Positions 1 to 6,658 of a stretch of 64,000 bases of DNA are shown piece after piece. The stretch is from the NCBI GenBank assembly GCA_022821985.1, contig JAJECP010000032.1, forward strand, positions 124,001-188,000, written 5' to 3'. A program made the position numbers and the translations under genes. Position 1 is the stretch's first letter, and every line of letters starts with the position of its first letter. Under the pieces are notes generated by a model, which was not told where the DNA came from, made no database searches, and saw nothing but the letters and a program-made list of their open reading frames with translations. Source of the stretch: Acidimicrobiia bacterium. GTDB lineage: Bacteria; Actinomycetota; Acidimicrobiia; Acidimicrobiales; Poriferisodalaceae.

Positions 1-231
1 TCACCCTTCTACGGCATCGAGGGGCGCGGGTGGTTCGCGAGCTGCCATGCATTCACCCGGTACGTCAAGGTGACGTTCCTGAATGGCGCGCTGCTGGTTC
101 CCGAGCCGCCCGGCTCGGGCAAGGATCCTGATTCGCGCTGGGTGGACATCCCTGAGGATCAATTCGACACCGCGCAGATGTCAGCGTGGATTGAACAGTC
201 GGCAGCACTCGACGGCTGGCATGGGTTCTGA
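1..231 (+). CDS. DUF1801 domain protein, 3' end only
   Basis: This is the last 76 codons of a gene that begins before the window; it is open in frame 1 from the first base to TGA at 229-231. The residues around VKVTFLNGA and the ending (SAWIEQSAALDGW) resemble the C-terminal half of DUF1801 (YdhG-like) proteins, small single-domain proteins of unclear biochemical role. The pattern of a conserved Lys/Val strand, a variable loop and then a helix with Ala-Leu matches that family from memory. No signal or membrane segment is present in what remains. The missing N-terminus prevents a firmer call. Confidence 0.6.
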   Translation, partial: SPFYGIEGRGWFASCHAFTRYVKVTFLNGALLVPEPPGSGKDPDSRWVDIPEDQFDTAQMSAWIEQSAALDGWHGF

Positions 232-262
232 TTGACGGCGGGCTGCGATCTCACAACCGCGA

Positions 263-1558
263 TCAGCACAATTCGAAGCCAGCCACCGGGCGAGTGGGTC
301 GGCGGTCGACGACCTGGGCACAGAACGCTCGTGCCTCGTCGGTACGACCGGCTTTGACATAGGCCGCGAGCAACGTATTGGTCATCAGGTCACGCTGGGC
401 CCGGCTGCCGCCGATGCGGACGACCTGGGGGATCAGCGGCTCGAGGACATCGATGACCGTCGACCACTTCTCATCGACGAACGCGCTGTAGGCCCGAGCC
501 AGCGTTGCTCCGGTGGTGCCTGCCGGCAGGCGGCCTGCCTCGCCAAGCTCCTGCAGCTGGGTGATGCACGCCTGGAGCTCTTCGGTCTCGCCGAGGACGG
601 CGTAGGTGAGCCCGGCATGGGCATCGACGAACACGATGGGCTGTGGGAACCGCTCCTCGTAGAACTCTCGAACTTGCTGCCAGACGGCGCGATCGCGAGG
701 TTGCCCTGCCAACTCCGATCGCCACATGAACGATGACGAGTCAGAGTACACGGTGATCGGTGGGCTAGTCGTGGTGCCAGGCAGGCAGTTGTGGCGGAAG
801 GCCTGCCATGCATCGTCGTGGCGGTTGACCGCCATGAGCACCAGCGCGTAGTGCCACCAGATGTGGCAGTGCAGCACGCTCGCCCGGTCAGCTCCGGGTA
901 GCCACCCGTCGAGGAAATCGACCGCTTCGTCATCTGCGCCGGCTTCGAAGAGCGCATGTACCAGCGTGTGGGCACCGTGGGGGGTGGTTGGCCGCTGTTC
1001 GAGCGCATGCTCGGCGAGCTGTCGGCCCCGGTCCCACCGTCCGGTCTCGATGAGGGCGAAGGCATGCACGGTGGCAAACCACCAGTCGTCGCCGTAGTGG
1101 GTGGCGAGCGGCTCGAGGAAGGCGAGCAGTTCGGCTTCGCGGCCGATACGGCCGCTGAAGCCGATGGCGCCGAACACGCCGCAGGCAGGCGCCAGGGCGA
1201 ACGCATCGCGCGGGTAGTCGATGACGTGCTGGCGGATGAGGTCGAGCGCTTGGGGCACCTGGCCGGTAATGAGCAGCCGGACGATCTCGATGTGCTGCTG
1301 TTCCCTGATGGTCGCGCCCCGGCTCAGCTCGACGGCGGCCTCCGCTGAGGCCCGTGCTTCGTCGGGCCGCACGTAGAGCTGGTGCTGGCGGGCCAAGGCG
1401 GCGTGAGGGAGGGCAAACCCTGGGTCGGCCGCAATCGCCGTTGACAGGCATTCCTCAACCCCGGCCTCGGCCGACAGCATCCGGTCGATGCCCTCGACAT
1501 AGGCGTCACGGGCCGCGGCGGATGAGGTGCTCACTTCGAGGCCGTAGCGGTCCTGCAT
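263..1558 (-). CDS. TPR-repeat protein, TTC38-like
   Basis: A 431-residue soluble protein made mostly of helical pairs of the tetratricopeptide type. Alanine- and leucine-rich helices recur about every 34-36 residues, for example around ALPHAALARQ and GAHTLVHALFEAG. The overall pattern resembles the tetratricopeptide-repeat 38 (TTC38, StaR-like) family, whose bacterial members are poorly characterised. No signal peptide, membrane segment or catalytic motif is visible. The gene lies 55 bases upstream of the BNR-repeat gene's stop but is transcribed after it on the same strand, so the two may be co-expressed. A role as a protein-interaction scaffold is inference. Confidence 0.6.
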   Translation of the reverse strand: MQDRYGLEVSTSSAAARDAYVEGIDRMLSAEAGVEECLSTAIAADPGFALPHAALARQHQLYVRPDEARASAEAAVELSRGATIREQQHIEIVRLLITGQVPQALDLIRQHVIDYPRDAFALAPACGVFGAIGFSGRIGREAELLAFLEPLATHYGDDWWFATVHAFALIETGRWDRGRQLAEHALEQRPTTPHGAHTLVHALFEAGADDEAVDFLDGWLPGADRASVLHCHIWWHYALVLMAVNRHDDAWQAFRHNCLPGTTTSPPITVYSDSSSFMWRSELAGQPRDRAVWQQVREFYEERFPQPIVFVDAHAGLTYAVLGETEELQACITQLQELGEAGRLPAGTTGATLARAYSAFVDEKWSTVIDVLEPLIPQVVRIGGSRAQRDLMTNTLLAAYVKAGRTDEARAFCAQVVDRRPTRPVAGFELC

Positions 1559-1613
1559 GCGCTCTGTCTCCAGCGTTGCTGACGTCGCTGTGTCGGTGGC
1601 CTCCCGGGTCGCG

Positions 1614-2612
1614 TCAGATCACCGCCAGCGACCAGACGAGCGGGAGACCCGACCCGAGCTCGGTCCACTGGGCATGGTCGGACACTTGCCATACCTCGCC
1701 GGTGTCGGTGCCGACCAGCACCCCGCCCACGTTGTCAGGATCGGCGATCAGGCCATGGAAGTTGACCGGCGACGGCGAGTGGGCGTCGTCGCAGAGCGAC
1801 CGCCACGACTGGCCGTGGTCATCAGACCGGTAGAGGTCCGCATGAGCCCCGCCGTCGTCCTTGTAGTGGGAGAAGGCCGTGGGCGCGCTGGCGACGGTGA
1901 CGCTGTAGGGGTCGCGGCGATCGATACACAGGGGACGCGAGTAGCGCGGCACGACGCCCTTCCATGCATACTGCCATGACTCGCCGTAATCGTCGGAGCG
2001 GAACACGCCGGCGTTGCCTTCGAGCTCTTCGGCGACGCCGTCAAAGCGGCCGTATCCGGTGCTGATGAACAGCACCCCCGGCTCGGCGGGGTGGGCGAAC
2101 ATCATGTGGATGTCTGGGTTGTCGCCGGGCAGGTCGACCGTCCAGCTCTCGCCGCCGTCGGTGGTGCGGGCCACACCGCCGACCTCGACACCGACCCAGA
2201 TGCGGTCGGGATCGTCCTCGTCGATGACGAGCGCACGTGCCCGCCCCGGCAGGGGAGGCTCGACCGGCACGCACCAGCGCTCCGCTTCGGGGAGCGCAGC
2301 GAATGCCGTGATCTCGTCCCACGTTGCGCCGCCGTCGTCACTGCGAAACAGGGCAGCGGGCTCGGTGCTGGCGTACAGCCGGCCGTCGCTGGCGGCCCGG
2401 ATCTGCCACACCTCGCGCCCGGCGAGCTGTGGCCCGGTCCAGGTGATGCCGCCGTCCTCGCTGGTGAACAGGCCGGCGGCCGACCCGGCGAACAGGCGGC
2501 CGTCGAGGTTGACGAGGTCGCGGACGTGGCGTGCTTCGAGGGTCTGTCTGGACCCCGCGTCGTCGATGGCGAAGACGCCCTTGGTGGTTCCCGCAAGCAG
2601 CTGACCGTTCAT
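1614..2612 (-). CDS. BNR/Asp-box beta-propeller protein
   Basis: A 332-residue protein with repeated Asp-box (BNR) motifs: SEDGGITW, SDDGGATW, TDGGESW, SDDYGESW and SDDHGQSW. These sit at beta-propeller turn positions in sialidase-like and YVTN/photosystem-stability-factor folds. At least five blades are visible. No export signal is seen, so it is probably cytoplasmic. Catalytic sialidase residues cannot be assigned and a glycosidase role is not claimed. The start ATG at 2612 opens a continuous propeller sequence. The gene is co-directional with, and separated by 53 bases from, the selenoprotein gene upstream; a functional link is not shown. Confidence 0.7.
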   Translation of the reverse strand: MNGQLLAGTTKGVFAIDDAGSRQTLEARHVRDLVNLDGRLFAGSAAGLFTSEDGGITWTGPQLAGREVWQIRAASDGRLYASTEPAALFRSDDGGATWDEITAFAALPEAERWCVPVEPPLPGRARALVIDEDDPDRIWVGVEVGGVARTTDGGESWTVDLPGDNPDIHMMFAHPAEPGVLFISTGYGRFDGVAEELEGNAGVFRSDDYGESWQYAWKGVVPRYSRPLCIDRRDPYSVTVASAPTAFSHYKDDGGAHADLYRSDDHGQSWRSLCDDAHSPSPVNFHGLIADPDNVGGVLVGTDTGEVWQVSDHAQWTELGSGLPLVWSLAVI

Positions 2613-2665
2613 GGGCTCACCCTAGATCGCACGCGGAAATGGCGGGTTCGGGCGGCCTCAGTTGT

Positions 2666-3487
2666 TCACGTGCTGCTGTGTTCGGGCGCGCGCGGGTCGT
2701 TGAGGGAGATGGCCCAGCCGGGTCCGAGTTCGGTGTCGAAGCGGTGCTGGAACATGGGCACGAGCATCGACGCGGGCAGGATGCACTCAGCGCAGGCTTC
2801 GTCGGGAATGTGGAGGCTGAGTGTGATGTGGCGTCCGGTGATCGACGCAGTGAGTTCGGCGCGGTCAGCGCGCAGGACAACGGCCAGTTCCTCTACGACA
2901 TCGGTGGGAGTGATGCCAGTCGCCGGTGCGCTCGACTCGTCGGCGCTGCCAGCTTGAGCATCAGCGGTGGTGAGCAGTGCCAGCACGGTGGGGGTCACTG
3001 CATCGGCGAGATCCATCGCCTCGGCCGTGGTCAGGCTGCCGATGGGGTGCGGCACGGTGGCGAACGGGTAGTCCGTGACGCCCTGCAGTTCGGCGATTGC
3101 CTGGCCGGTGGCAGCGAATGGCTCGGTCAGGATCGCTGCGGCGGGCACACCCAGCGCCTCGGAGTGCACGGCATCGAGCACACTGCTCGACGAGCAGCTT
3201 CCTCAGTCGCCGATGGCGGCGATGATCGCCGTCACGTCGGCGGCCAGCGCTTCCACCTCCTCGGGAGCGGCCGGCAGGTTGGCGGTGGGCTTGAGCATCA
3301 GCACGGCGTCGCGCGCCCCGTGGCTCTCGATGAGGTTCTCGGCAACCCGTTGGAGAATCGCGGGGGCGTGTGTCTTGCCGTTGCTCACCAATCCGATGAC
3401 AGCGCCGTCCAGCGAGTCGGGCCGCGGCGCGAGTTCGACGCCCGCACCGCTGACGGGGAGCGTCGGGTCCACCAGCGTGACGGTCAT
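2666..3487 (-). CDS. UGSC-family selenoprotein (in-frame TGA = Sec)
   Basis: Read straight through, this gene encodes 273 residues with one internal TGA at 3203-3205 (codon 95). The residues around it are AAIGD-U-GSCSSSVLDAVHSE, the U-G-S-C motif that names the UGSC (seleno)protein family, in which selenocysteine or another residue occupies the first position. The 94 residues before and 178 after the TGA form one continuous domain in the same frame, and no start with a ribosome site lies just after the TGA. A bacterial SECIS-like hairpin follows at the correct distance (separate entry). Start ATG 3485-3487 overlaps the preceding gene's stop by 4 bases (ATGA), so translation is probably coupled. 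The function is not established; a redox or thiol/selenol chemistry role is inferred from the Sec-Gly-Ser-Cys motif. An automatic annotation would split it into 94- and 171-residue pieces. Confidence 0.88.
3171..3205 (-). promoter_or_regulatory. Bacterial SECIS element following UGA
   Basis: Counting the UGA as positions 1-3 of the mRNA, bases 16-22 (UCGAGCA) pair perfectly with 26-32 (UGCUCGA) to make a 7-bp stem closed by the loop GUG at 23-25. The G23-U24 loop pair falls at the same distance from the UGA as the SelB-contacting GU in the classical E. coli fdhF SECIS. It lies inside the coding region, as bacterial SECIS elements must. A competing hairpin (CUGCUC/GAGCAG) is possible nearby. 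Position and pairing are read directly; SelB binding is inferred. Confidence 0.78.
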
Positions 3488-4563
3488 GGCGTGAGTATCT
3501 CCTGGGTGATGAGCGGGACGCTGCGGTCACGGCTCCAGGTGGGAAAGAACGAGGAGTGACCGCCGGCATCGCCGCCGCCGACCATGAGCGCGATGTCGTC
3601 GGGACACGTCCCGCGGGGAACCGAGATGTCCTCGTCGCCGGGCTGCACCTGCGGGTCGGTCTCCATCCATTGCGTCGGGTGGAAACCGGTGACGTTCCCG
3701 GCTGCCTCGACCTTGCCCCCGCGTTTCACCTCGGCGTACGTGCGAGTGGCGTGAGCGAACAGGTACTCCTGCACCTGCGCACGGCTCCAGCCAGCGGCCC
3801 CGAGCTTGCAGGCGTGCTCGGGAGAGAACACCACCAGCGACCGGCCCGAGCTGAGCGAGCCGAGCGCCGACATCGTGTCGGCAAACGTGCCCAGCAGTCC
3901 CTCGGGATCTGGCGATGCATGGTTCAGCACGTTGTGGCCCGACTCGGCGGCCATCACCGTGACCGTGCTCTGGTCGGGCGAGTAGCCGAGCGACACGTGG
4001 TACGGCTCCCACGGGCTGGTGGCCTCGTCTTCCCCGAAGCACATCGCGTACTTGCCGGCCCAGCCTTGGGTGCTCTTGTCAAGCTTGCCGGGAATGGCGG
4101 CGAGGCAGTTCCGCAGCACGAGGCGCACCGCGCGGCCGATCGTGGCGTTGGCCCGGAAGCCGGGGCCGAACAGGTTCTCCTTGTAGTGGATGCCGATCTC
4201 GTCTCGGATCGGACCGTTGACCGCGATGAGGGTGGCGGCGCCTCCGGTGCTGGCCGACACGGCGTGCAGCTCGAAGGTCGGGTCGCCGATGGCGGCGAGG
4301 GTCGCGCCCACCACCGGGAAATACTCCGGCAGGCATCCGGCCATGACGGCGTTGGCAGCCGCCTTACGGGCGCTGACCTTGAGGCCTCGTGCGGGCTCGC
4401 GCAGCAGAACATCGTCTGCGTCCCAGACGCCGCCGGCAATCATGGCGTCCACCAGCGGTTCGGTCGGGGGCACCACCGGCAGCCCGTCGGTCCAGCCGGC
4501 TTCGTAGCAGGCTTCGATGGCCTGCCACGGGTCGGTCAGCTCGATGTCCCCGTTCGATGTCAT
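3484..4563 (-). CDS. Conserved protein of the UGSC operon, unknown function
   Basis: A 359-residue protein beginning MTSNGDIELTDPWQ. I chose ATG 4563 because the longer open frame upstream overlaps the end of the previous gene. Visible features are an N-terminal GWTDGLPVVPPTE segment, an Asp/Glu-rich middle, several conserved-looking cysteines (GTCPDD, RNCLAA, EHACK) and a glycine-rich end (VGGGDAGGHSS). No membrane or signal segment is seen. It overlaps the selenoprotein gene by 4 bases and starts 67 bases after the methyltransferase-like gene, so all three are likely one transcript. I recall similar proteins next to UGSC genes, but I do not know a biochemical function and assign none. Confidence 0.65.
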   Translation of the reverse strand: MTSNGDIELTDPWQAIEACYEAGWTDGLPVVPPTEPLVDAMIAGGVWDADDVLLREPARGLKVSARKAAANAVMAGCLPEYFPVVGATLAAIGDPTFELHAVSASTGGAATLIAVNGPIRDEIGIHYKENLFGPGFRANATIGRAVRLVLRNCLAAIPGKLDKSTQGWAGKYAMCFGEDEATSPWEPYHVSLGYSPDQSTVTVMAAESGHNVLNHASPDPEGLLGTFADTMSALGSLSSGRSLVVFSPEHACKLGAAGWSRAQVQEYLFAHATRTYAEVKRGGKVEAAGNVTGFHPTQWMETDPQVQPGDEDISVPRGTCPDDIALMVGGGDAGGHSSFFPTWSRDRSVPLITQEILTP

Positions 4564-4630
4564 GGTCTGTCGTTGTCTTGGTTGCGCGCAGCCGAGGCCA
4601 TCGGACCTCTCTGCCGGAATCCGGTCGCGG

Positions 4631-5626
4631 TCAATGGCGGTGCCGTCGCCGGCGCGGACGCCTGCGAACGAGCCGCTCGTCGAGCGTCTCGCGAGGGTTG
4701 GGCGCTGCGGTGACTTCGGGCGTGGGTTCCTCGCCTGCCAGCACGGCCACAATCTTGGCGGTGTGCTCGGGGGTGCTGCCGCAGCAGCTGCCGATCACGC
4801 TCACGCCGGCGGCGTGAACCCGGTGCGAGTGAGCGGCCAGCAGATCTGGCGTGCCGTCGTAGACGAGCGAATGACCGTGCCACACCGGCACGCCGGCGTT
4901 CGGCTTGGAGATGACTGGGGTGCCCGGCGCGACGCTGGCAATGGCGAGAACGGCTGCCTCGGTGTCGGGCACGTTGTTGCCGCAGTTGGCGCCGATGGCG
5001 GCGAGCTCCAGCGGCCCCAGACGATCGGCCAACTCGTTGCCGCTGACGCCCATCATCGTGCAGCCGGCGGTGTCGAAGCTCATGGTGACCGCGACGGGCA
5101 GGTCGCACACCCGGCGCGCTGCGCGGACGGCAGCTTCGACTTCGTCGAGTGCGCTCATCGTCTCGATCCACAGCAGATCGACCCCGCCTGCATCGAGCGC
5201 CGCAGCCTGTTCGGCGAATGCGGCTTCGCACGCTTCGATGCTCATGTCGCCGAGCGGCGCCAGCAGTTCGCCCGTCGGACCCATCGAGCCGGCCACCAGC
5301 ACCGGCCGCCCCGACCGTTGCGTCTCGGCGTCGGCTTCGACCTGGCCAATCTGCGCAGCGGCAACGTTGAGCTCGCGCACCTGCCGCTCGAAGCCGTGCA
5401 GCGACTGCCGGAAGCAGTTGCCGCCGAAGCTGTTCGTCACGATCAGGTCAGCACCCGCCTGCAGGTAGCCGCGGTGGACGGCCCGTATCTCGTCGGGGTG
5501 GCTGAGATTCCATTCTTCCGGCGACCACCCCGCCGACAACCCGGCGGCGAACAGCTGCGTGCCCATGGCGCCGTCGGCCACCACGTAACCCTTGGATTTC
5601 ACTAGGTCATTCAGTGTGACGGTCAT
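4631..5626 (-). CDS. Homocysteine S-methyltransferase family (BHMT-like)
   Basis: A 331-residue member of the betaine/S-methylmethionine-homocysteine S-methyltransferase family. These are zinc TIM-barrel enzymes that move a methyl group to a thiol. The start shows VADGAMGTQLFAAGL, typical of the first barrel strand. Zinc ligands are visible as Cys in GANCGNN and the Cys pair in GSCCGSTPEH. The methyl donor cannot be told from sequence. The C-terminus ends in an unusual Arg/His-rich tail (RRRPRRRRHRH). It is the first gene of the operon containing the selenoprotein, which suggests thiol or selenol methyl chemistry, but that is inference. It is divergent from the enoyl-CoA hydratase gene. Confidence 0.82.
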   Translation of the reverse strand: MTVTLNDLVKSKGYVVADGAMGTQLFAAGLSAGWSPEEWNLSHPDEIRAVHRGYLQAGADLIVTNSFGGNCFRQSLHGFERQVRELNVAAAQIGQVEADAETQRSGRPVLVAGSMGPTGELLAPLGDMSIEACEAAFAEQAAALDAGGVDLLWIETMSALDEVEAAVRAARRVCDLPVAVTMSFDTAGCTMMGVSGNELADRLGPLELAAIGANCGNNVPDTEAAVLAIASVAPGTPVISKPNAGVPVWHGHSLVYDGTPDLLAAHSHRVHAAGVSVIGSCCGSTPEHTAKIVAVLAGEEPTPEVTAAPNPRETLDERLVRRRPRRRRHRH

Positions 5627-5807
5627 CGAGCGATGCGTGTCCTGAGTCGATGCGAATGAGGGGAACGGGTGGAGGAGTGATGCCTAATCGGCAACGTACT
5701 GCTGACTGCACTCGCCACACGACAGATTTTCTCGCACGAGCGCCGACATCCGTCGTCACGCGGGCGCTCATCGTGCAAGCATTTCGCATCCAGATAGGGG
5801 GCTCGAC
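5627..5807. other. Divergent intergenic region
   Basis: These 181 bases separate the start of the methyltransferase/selenoprotein operon on the minus strand from the enoyl-CoA hydratase start on the plus strand, and should hold both promoters. A purine-rich stretch (ATAGGGGG) about 10 bases before 5808 can serve as ribosome site for the hydratase. I see no convincing consensus promoter or riboswitch. Confidence 0.5.
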
Positions 5808-6560
5808 ATGGATGAGGTGACATACGAGGTTGACGGGCACGTGGCGACGATCACGTTGAACCGGCCCGACAAGCTCAATGCGATGACCGACGAGATGTAT
5901 CACGGCATCGGCGAAGCGCTGCTGGCGTCCGACGCCGACCCGGCTGTGCGCTGCACGATCGTGACCGGAACCGGCAGGGCGTTCACCTCGGGCCACGATC
6001 TCGGCGAGTTCGCTGACCGAACTGCTTGGATGCCGTGGCGCCCTGACCGGTTCGACATCGGTATGGAGACCGCCAAGCCCACGATTGCCGCGATCCAGGG
6101 CTATTGCCTGGCGGGCGGGCTGGAGCTGGCGCTGTTCTGCGACATCCGGGTCTGCGACGACACCGCCCAGTTCGGCTGCCCGGAAGTGCGCTGGGCGATC
6201 CTGCACGGCTACGGCGCGCTGAGGCTGCCTGGGCTGATCGGCTCGTCGGATGCGATGCGGCTCCTGCTGACCGGCTCGTTTATCGATGCACCCGAGGCGC
6301 TGCGCATCGGGCTGGTCAGCGAGATGACCGCGCCGGAAGACCTGCAGGCGACTGCCCGTGGCATCGCCGACCAGATCGCCGCCAACGGTCCCGCCGCCAT
6401 TCGCATGACCAAGGAGATGGCCCTGCGCGGCCGGGAGATGTCGCTGGCCGACGGCCTGCGGCTCTACCAGGAATACACCCGGGCAGCCTTCGCCTCCCCC
6501 GACGCGAAAGAGGGCCTGCGGGCCTTCGTCGAACGCCGCGATCCCGACTACGGCGCCTAG
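5808..6560 (+). CDS. Enoyl-CoA hydratase/isomerase
   Basis: A 250-residue crotonase-fold enzyme that hydrates or isomerises acyl-CoA double bonds. Landmarks are TLNRPDKLNAM near residue 20, the oxyanion-hole segment GRAFTSGHDLGEF, and the second oxyanion region GYCLAGGLELALFCD. The usual catalytic Glu of the second site (AGE/CPEVRW) is represented by CPEVRW. Length is normal for the family. The gene is followed by a long RNA hairpin and then a CoA transferase gene in the same direction, suggesting a fatty-acyl or carnitine-type CoA pathway. The exact substrate is unknown. Confidence 0.88.
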   Translation: MDEVTYEVDGHVATITLNRPDKLNAMTDEMYHGIGEALLASDADPAVRCTIVTGTGRAFTSGHDLGEFADRTAWMPWRPDRFDIGMETAKPTIAAIQGYCLAGGLELALFCDIRVCDDTAQFGCPEVRWAILHGYGALRLPGLIGSSDAMRLLLTGSFIDAPEALRIGLVSEMTAPEDLQATARGIADQIAANGPAAIRMTKEMALRGREMSLADGLRLYQEYTRAAFASPDAKEGLRAFVERRDPDYGA

Positions 6561-6587
6561 CGCGACAACCGAATCGTCGCGGACGAT

Positions 6588-6635
6588 CCCAGCGGCGGCC
6601 CGCCAGCAGGATCAGTACGATCCGGGCCCGCTGGG
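6588..6635 (+). terminator. Long GC-rich hairpin after enoyl-CoA hydratase gene
   Basis: CCCAGCG (6588-6594) pairs with CGCTGGG (6629-6635), GGCCCG (6597-6602) with CGGGCC (6623-6628), and an inner GGATC/GATCC pair closes the loop. This makes a strong stem-loop 28 bases after the hydratase stop and 23 bases before the CoA transferase start. No U-run follows, as is common in actinobacteria. It could end or attenuate transcription; function is inferred. Confidence 0.45.
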
Positions 6636-6658
6636 GTTGACGGCGATCCAGGGGTGAT

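Noticed and set aside
2666..3487. Two separate small genes with a stop between them
   Set aside because: The frame continues with no shift, the TGA falls in the U-G-S-C motif, and a SECIS-like hairpin follows, so one selenoprotein explains the data better.
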